From positions 62,001 to 126,000 of the forward strand of contig DATMAG010000050.1 of assembly GCA_035560235.1 (NCBI GenBank): a DNA stretch of 64,000 nucleotides. Reading direction: 5' to 3'. The translations under genes were made by a program, and so were the position numbers. A model generated the notes under the pieces. The model was not told the origin of the DNA, searched no databases, and saw only the letters and a program-made list of their open reading frames with translations. This DNA comes from DASRDU01 sp035560235 (GTDB lineage: Bacteria > Acidobacteriota > Blastocatellia > RBC074). Positions 59,567-64,000 of this stretch are shown piece after piece; position 1 is the stretch's first letter; each line of letters opens with the position of its first letter.

Positions 59567-62500
59567 ATGTTCAGAAGATCACTCTTTATCGGAATGTTTG
59601 CTTTGTTTGTCTTTGCTCAGGGACTGACAGCGGTGGCCCAGCAGCCGGTCGGTTCCATCGAAGGCACGGTCACAGATCAGAGTAACGCAGTAGTGGCTGG
59701 GGCGAAGGTGACGGTGACTGAAAAGGCGACGGGCCGCGTAATCAACGCGACAACGAATGAATCCGGTTACTATGTGGTGCGAGCGCTGCTGCCCGGAGTT
59801 TACAGTGTCAGAATCGAGCAGACAGGGTTTGGCCCCGTCCTGAACGATAATGTGGTAGTGCAGGTCGGTCAGGTCGCCAACGTCAGCGTCGAACTGAAAG
59901 TCGGCAGCGCTCAGGCGGTGGTTGACGTTTCGGCCAGCACGGACGTGCAGGTGGACACCGCGCGTCAGACCGTGGATGGCGTGATTACGGCCAAACAGGT
60001 CGAGCAGTTGCCGCAGAATGCACGCAACTTCCTTGATCTGGCGCGTCTGGAACCGGGCGTGATCGTGCAGGATGGTGGCGCGATTGACCCGACCAAGGTC
60101 AATGCCTTTCGCACAGTCGGCATCGGCGGGCGCGGCGGCACCGGCACGCGGGTGCAGTTTGACGGGATTGATGTGACTGATGAAACGGTCGGTACCACGG
60201 TCGCCAATCTCTCGAACGAAACAGTCTCGGAATTTCAGCTCAGCCGCTCATCGTTCGACCTCTCCACTTCGCTGACCACTTCAGGGGCCATCAACGTAGT
60301 GACCAGGGGTGGCGGCAACGACGTTCACGGCAGCGTCTTTTACTTCGGGCGCAATGAGAGCTTTTCGGCCAAACAGGCTGCCTCACAGGTTGGAGACAAC
60401 GCGCCCTTCCATCGGCATCAGGTCGGATTCCGTGCCGGCGGGCCGTTTATCAAGGACAAGCTCTTCTGGTTTGCCAACTGGGAGCGGTTCTACCAGGCTG
60501 ATAACTTCGTCACTGATCCTGCCGATGTCAACTTCTTCCCGCAGATGGCGGGTAACGTCGGACTGCCGGTCGGGATTCGTTATGCTTCAGGACGCCTCGA
60601 CTGGAACGCCACCAGTTCAGTGCGCGCCTTTTATCGCTTCAATCACAGCTGGGACACTTCGACCGGCGGCACTGGCCAGTCGCCGTTCCAGAATATTGAC
60701 TGGACGAATGTGCATGTCGTCGGGGTTGATGTTACCAGGTCACGGCTGACACATTCGTATCGGTTTGGATATGTCAACTTCAATAACAACATCGCCAGCC
60801 AGGAACTCTCGCCCTTCAGCTTCAACCGCACGGGGGACGGGGTTCCTTACTTTCTCGGCGTTGGTCAGTATCAGCTTGGGCCGAACAGTCTGGCTCCGCA
60901 GCAGACCTATCAGGACAACTTTCAGAACAAATATGACGGCAGTTACACGACCGGCAATCACACGCTCCGGTATGGGGGTGAAATCAATCGCATCGTGCTG
61001 GGCGGCTTTGCCAACTTTGCCGGGCCGCTGTCGGTCTTTGGTGATTTCTCGGCAGATCCAGGGGGCGAGCGCGATCAGGTCATCGCTCGTGGCGGCGATC
61101 CGAAAAATCCGCTTGAATACCCGCTCAACAGCTTCTCAACCGGCCCGGCCAACGGGTTCTTTACCATTCCGGCAGCGCACAATTTCCCGCACGGCGGCAA
61201 TTACAACAAGCGCTTTGCCTGGTACGCTGGTGACAACTGGCGCATTCGCCGCAACCTGAGCCTCAACTTCGGCCTGCGCTGGGAATACGACACCGCCTTC
61301 TTCAACAAGGAGAAGGAAGACGGCGCGCGCCGCGCCGCGATCATTGGTCAGGTGCATCCGCCCTCACTCAACCCGCCTGAATTTCCGAAGGATGCCTTCT
61401 CGCCGAGCTTCGGGTTCGCCTGGGATCCGTTCGGCAAGGGCAAAACCTCGATTCGCGGCGGCTTCTATCGCGCTTATGAAATGAACATCGCCAACAACAC
61501 GATCTTCAATGAATTCGCGCTGATTCCGCCGGGCATCGGACCGGACTTTTACGATCACACCGGCGTGTTCGGCCCCGACGGGACGCCGATCAACGTGGAT
61601 GGCAAACACCCGAATGGCGATTACAGCGATCTGATCGGACAGCCGATCAAGAACGTGCTGGCCACCATCAGCAAGGTGCACCTGGCGCTCAATGCGGCCT
61701 ATGCCAATTTCAAGTTCGATCCGAAACAGGGGCAGACGCTCTTTGAAATTGCGCGTGGCAATACCTTCGGCGGCATCTTTCCCGGCGATTACAAGATTCC
61801 CTACTCGATGCAGTTCAACATCGGGTTCCAGCATGAGCTGTGGCCGGGGCATGTCCTGTCGGTTGATTACATCCGCAATCGCGCCGTCGGGCTGCCGTAC
61901 CTGCTGCGTGATTATGAACAGCGCCGTGATGCCTCGACCCTGGATGTGGCAGCGGCGCGCGCCCGCGTCAACGCGGTGCTGGGCGGGCTGACGGTGGATC
62001 AGTGGATTGCGGCTAATCCCACCCGCACCATCACAGCCTTCGGACTGGCCAGCGATACTTATTTCAAAGGCAAAACCTCGGAACTGATCAGGGCGCGCAT
62101 TATGACCGGCGGGTTCTCGACCTATTCGGCGCTGCAGGTCAAGCTGCAGGGCCGGACGAGCCGGAGCCTCTGGATGCTGAAGGGGCTGGATTATCAGCTT
62201 TCCTATGCTTTCGGTGAAAGCCTGGCGACCTGCGGTTCAGGCCGTGTGGAGTTCATCAACAACACTTGTGACAACCGGGTTTCAGGCAACAAGGCCTATT
62301 TCGGCCACACCACCTTCAGCCTGAAACACCAGTTCTCAGGCGGCGTCATTTTTGATGTTCCCTGGGGCTTCCGGCTGAGTTCGGTCTTTACTGCGCGTTC
62401 GCTGTCGCCGACTTCCTTCAACGTTCCGGCGCTCGGTGGCATCACAGGAGCCAATGCGATGTTCACCACCGACCTGAACGGTGATGGCGGCGTCGGCACC

Positions 62501-63010
62501 TCACCGCGCGGCGACCTGTTGCCCGGCCTGAGAATGGGTGACTGGGGACGCGGCGTCACCAGCATCAGCGAACTGAATCAGCTGATTCAGAATTACAACC
62601 AGAACTTTGCGGGCAAGCTGACGCCGAATGGCCAGGCGCTCGTGGCGGCAGGGCTTTTCACCGAAGCTCAGCTCCGGGCACTCAAGGCTGTCAGCCCGAC
62701 CATTCCGCTGATTCCGACCAGCAACCCCGATCCGTTCGGTTCGATTCCGGTCAATTTTGATCTCCGCGTCACTCGTCCGATTACGATCGAGAATGCGCTG
62801 ATCGTCAAAAACCTGAGAATTGAACCTTACTTCGAGGCCTTCAATCTCTTCAACAAGCGGGGCCGCAGCAGCTACGGCGGCCTGGGGGCCGGATTCGGCA
62901 GCCTGAATTACGATTACGCGGCCAACAACCAGCTCAATGATCTGCGCGACCAGCGGGCCTTTGCCTTCGGGCCGCGCACCATCCAGCTCGGCTTCAGAGT
63001 CAGCTTCTGA
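59567..63010 (+). CDS. TonB-dependent receptor, Oar-like, with carboxypeptidase-regulatory domain
   Basis: 1147 residues from ATG 59567, fixed by caaggaggtcct. Signal peptide about 1-24 (cut near AVAQQ). Residues about 25-110 are a CarboxypepD_reg-like Ig domain: GSIEGTVTDQSNAVVAGAKV and GYYVVRALLPGVYSVRIEQT. The plug is about 120-290 (LPQNARNFLDLARLEPGVIV, TRVQFDGIDVTDETVG, SGAINVVTRGGGNDVHGSVF). The remainder is a large beta barrel, closing with AFAFGPRTIQLGFRVSF, whose terminal aromatic fits outer-membrane assembly. This Oar group is much expanded in Acidobacteria; likely cargo is oligosaccharides or peptides, but it cannot be told here. Confidence 0.92.
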   Translation: MFRRSLFIGMFALFVFAQGLTAVAQQPVGSIEGTVTDQSNAVVAGAKVTVTEKATGRVINATTNESGYYVVRALLPGVYSVRIEQTGFGPVLNDNVVVQVGQVANVSVELKVGSAQAVVDVSASTDVQVDTARQTVDGVITAKQVEQLPQNARNFLDLARLEPGVIVQDGGAIDPTKVNAFRTVGIGGRGGTGTRVQFDGIDVTDETVGTTVANLSNETVSEFQLSRSSFDLSTSLTTSGAINVVTRGGGNDVHGSVFYFGRNESFSAKQAASQVGDNAPFHRHQVGFRAGGPFIKDKLFWFANWERFYQADNFVTDPADVNFFPQMAGNVGLPVGIRYASGRLDWNATSSVRAFYRFNHSWDTSTGGTGQSPFQNIDWTNVHVVGVDVTRSRLTHSYRFGYVNFNNNIASQELSPFSFNRTGDGVPYFLGVGQYQLGPNSLAPQQTYQDNFQNKYDGSYTTGNHTLRYGGEINRIVLGGFANFAGPLSVFGDFSADPGGERDQVIARGGDPKNPLEYPLNSFSTGPANGFFTIPAAHNFPHGGNYNKRFAWYAGDNWRIRRNLSLNFGLRWEYDTAFFNKEKEDGARRAAIIGQVHPPSLNPPEFPKDAFSPSFGFAWDPFGKGKTSIRGGFYRAYEMNIANNTIFNEFALIPPGIGPDFYDHTGVFGPDGTPINVDGKHPNGDYSDLIGQPIKNVLATISKVHLALNAAYANFKFDPKQGQTLFEIARGNTFGGIFPGDYKIPYSMQFNIGFQHELWPGHVLSVDYIRNRAVGLPYLLRDYEQRRDASTLDVAAARARVNAVLGGLTVDQWIAANPTRTITAFGLASDTYFKGKTSELIRARIMTGGFSTYSALQVKLQGRTSRSLWMLKGLDYQLSYAFGESLATCGSGRVEFINNTCDNRVSGNKAYFGHTTFSLKHQFSGGVIFDVPWGFRLSSVFTARSLSPTSFNVPALGGITGANAMFTTDLNGDGGVGTSPRGDLLPGLRMGDWGRGVTSISELNQLIQNYNQNFAGKLTPNGQALVAAGLFTEAQLRALKAVSPTIPLIPTSNPDPFGSIPVNFDLRVTRPITIENALIVKNLRIEPYFEAFNLFNKRGRSSYGGLGAGFGSLNYDYAANNQLNDLRDQRAFAFGPRTIQLGFRVSF

Positions 63011-63032
63011 TTGCCGCAGCAGGCGGTTCTTC

Positions 63033-63070
63033 AGGGAGGTGGAGCCTGACCAGACTTCACCTCCCTTTTT
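63033..63070 (+). terminator. rho-independent terminator after the TonB receptor gene
   Basis: AGGGAGGTG (63033-63041) pairs with CACCTCCCT (63058-63066), extended inward by three more pairs including one G-U, and is followed by TTTTT. It begins 22 bases after the stop. Confidence 0.85.
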
Positions 63071-63154
63071 GGTTGATCACAGAGGTGAGGCGCTCCAGGC
63101 GCGGGCGCCGGGTCGCTGACGCTCTCCGCGCTGCGCCAGTGTTCGCGCTCCGCA

Positions 63155-64000
63155 TTATTCGTACCGCAGCGCCGTCACCGGATCAACTCTGGTCGCACGA
63201 CGCGCCGGAATCCAGCAGGCCGCAAGCGCCACACCGACAAGCAGCAGCGTCACGACCGCGAAGGTCGCCGGGTCAGTGGCGCTGATGCCGTAGAGCAGAC
63301 TCTTCATCACGCGGGTAACCGCAATTGAACCGATCAGGCCGAGCGCTGCGCCCGCGAGCGCGAGCGTCAGCCCCTGGCGCAGCATCAGCTTCAGCACATC
63401 ACGCGTCTGAGCGCCGAGCGCCAGGCGAAGACCGACTTCGCGCGTGCGCTGCGCCACCAGATAACTCATCACGCCGTAAATTCCCGTTGTCGAAAGCAGC
63501 AGCGCCACCGCTGCAAATACGCCGAGCAGCAGCAGTTGAAAACGTCGCGGCGCAACTGACGAATCAATCACCTGACTGAGCGTGCTGATGCCTGTGACCG
63601 GCTGTGCCGCATCAATCGCCTGCACCTCGCGGCGAATGGCGGCTGAAAGCGCAGCCGGATCAGCAGCCGTGCGCACAAACAGCGTCATCGTGCGGGCAGG
63701 CGATTGCGCGTGCGGCAGGTACCAGTCAGGTTTCGGCGCTGAATCCAGCCCGCGATGCGGAATGTCTCTGACGACGCCGACAATCGCGGCCCAGTTGGCG
63801 GGCGCCCGCGGCGCGCCGAGCTTGAGCCGCTGACCGAGCGGATTCTGATTCGGCCAGTAAGTGCGCGCCATCGCTTCGTTGATGATCGCCACAGGGGGCA
63901 CGCCCGCCGCATCGCTCGCCGTAAAATCGCGGCCCTGCAGGATTGAAATGCCCAGCGTGCGAAAGAAGCCGGGGCTGATCGTCTGATGCCCGGCCACAGT
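63155..64000 (-). CDS. ADOP-type MacB/FtsX permease, C-terminal part (partial)
   Basis: About 281 residues are in the window; the frame is open to base 64000. The visible start is MacB periplasmic core: GHQTISPGFFRTLGISILQG, AMARTYWPNQNPLGQRLKL and VGVVRDIPHRGLDSAPKP. The FtsX domain follows with helices LLLGVFAAVALLLSTTGIYG (about 155-175), MLRQGLTLALAGAALGLIGS and FAVVTLLLVGVALAACWIPA, and ends PARRATRVDPVTALRYE. The mix matches the acidobacterial duplicated orphan permease family (ADOP). It lacks a neighbouring ATPase gene in view. Its complete form is about 800 residues. Confidence 0.87.
   Translation of the reverse strand, partial: TVAGHQTISPGFFRTLGISILQGRDFTASDAAGVPPVAIINEAMARTYWPNQNPLGQRLKLGAPRAPANWAAIVGVVRDIPHRGLDSAPKPDWYLPHAQSPARTMTLFVRTAADPAALSAAIRREVQAIDAAQPVTGISTLSQVIDSSVAPRRFQLLLLGVFAAVALLLSTTGIYGVMSYLVAQRTREVGLRLALGAQTRDVLKLMLRQGLTLALAGAALGLIGSIAVTRVMKSLLYGISATDPATFAVVTLLLVGVALAACWIPARRATRVDPVTALRYE

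Overview
The window looks like a chromosome segment from an Acidobacteriota bacterium, probably near Blastocatellia. The evidence is high G+C and protein families that are expanded in that phylum: PQQ-type beta-propellers in tandem, an Oar-like TonB-dependent receptor with an N-terminal carboxypeptidase-regulatory domain, an orphan MacB/FtsX permease (ADOP type), a TIGR03437-type secreted protein, a TIGR03436-type VWA protein and a CRTAC1 (FG-GAP/ASPIC-UnbV) protein. The assignment is inference; no rRNA lies in the window. No insertion sequence, phage or CRISPR array was seen.

Layout. 1-6.7 kb: one partial minus-strand PQQ propeller, then a plus-strand ankyrin protein, three propellers and a small secreted protein, with REP-like palindromes between the propellers. 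6.7-16 kb: a strong promoter and long structured leader before a secreted beta-helix protein, a FecR-like lipoprotein, a TPR protein, an O-antigen-ligase-type polymerase, a tiny membrane protein and a TIGR03437/PPC protein; this resembles a cell-surface or polysaccharide locus. 16.2-17.8 kb: tRNA-Gly(CCC), a DnaC/DnaI-like ATPase and a DCC-family protein. 17.9-26.2 kb, minus strand: glycogen debranching enzyme, YHS protein, GH63 enzyme, zinc-ribbon protein, VOC protein and GMC oxidoreductase. 26.5-31.3 kb: a compact plus-strand run of an OlsB-like N-acyltransferase, a PlsC/OlsA-like O-acyltransferase, a DinB-like protein, an NRDE protein and a DedA membrane domain fused to an ATP-grasp ligase; the likely theme is an aminolipid. 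31.4-35.9 kb: ribose-type ABC operon rbsB-A-K-C. 35.8-39.5 kb: metallopeptidase, DoxX, an unknown secreted protein and a VWA protein. 39.5-41.8 kb: peroxide-stress module (Fur/PerR, peroxiredoxin, AhpD) and a VOC remnant.

41.8-50.7 kb, minus strand: the conserved RNA/ribosome housekeeping group phoH-ybeY-tlyC/corC-era-prmA-rsmE, interrupted by a trypsin-like protease fused to an FHA domain. phoH carries a 434-residue intein placed exactly in the Walker A motif. 50.9-55.3 kb: malQ and a type I pullulanase flank a small DUF5678/retropepsin-like gene pair; together with the debranching and GH63 enzymes this gives a nearly full alpha-glucan degradation set. 55.4-63 kb: CRTAC1 protein, large TPR protein and TonB receptor; the edge holds the C-terminal part of an ADOP permease.

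The intergenic DNA is rich in small repeats: a REP-like family with a conserved prefix and covarying stems, 7-bp tandem arrays at three loci, a 16-bp tandem array and attcgtg-type dispersed repeats. The most notable items are the PhoH P-loop intein, the DedA-ATP-grasp fusion inside an ornithine-lipid-like operon, the protease-FHA fusion and the REP family.
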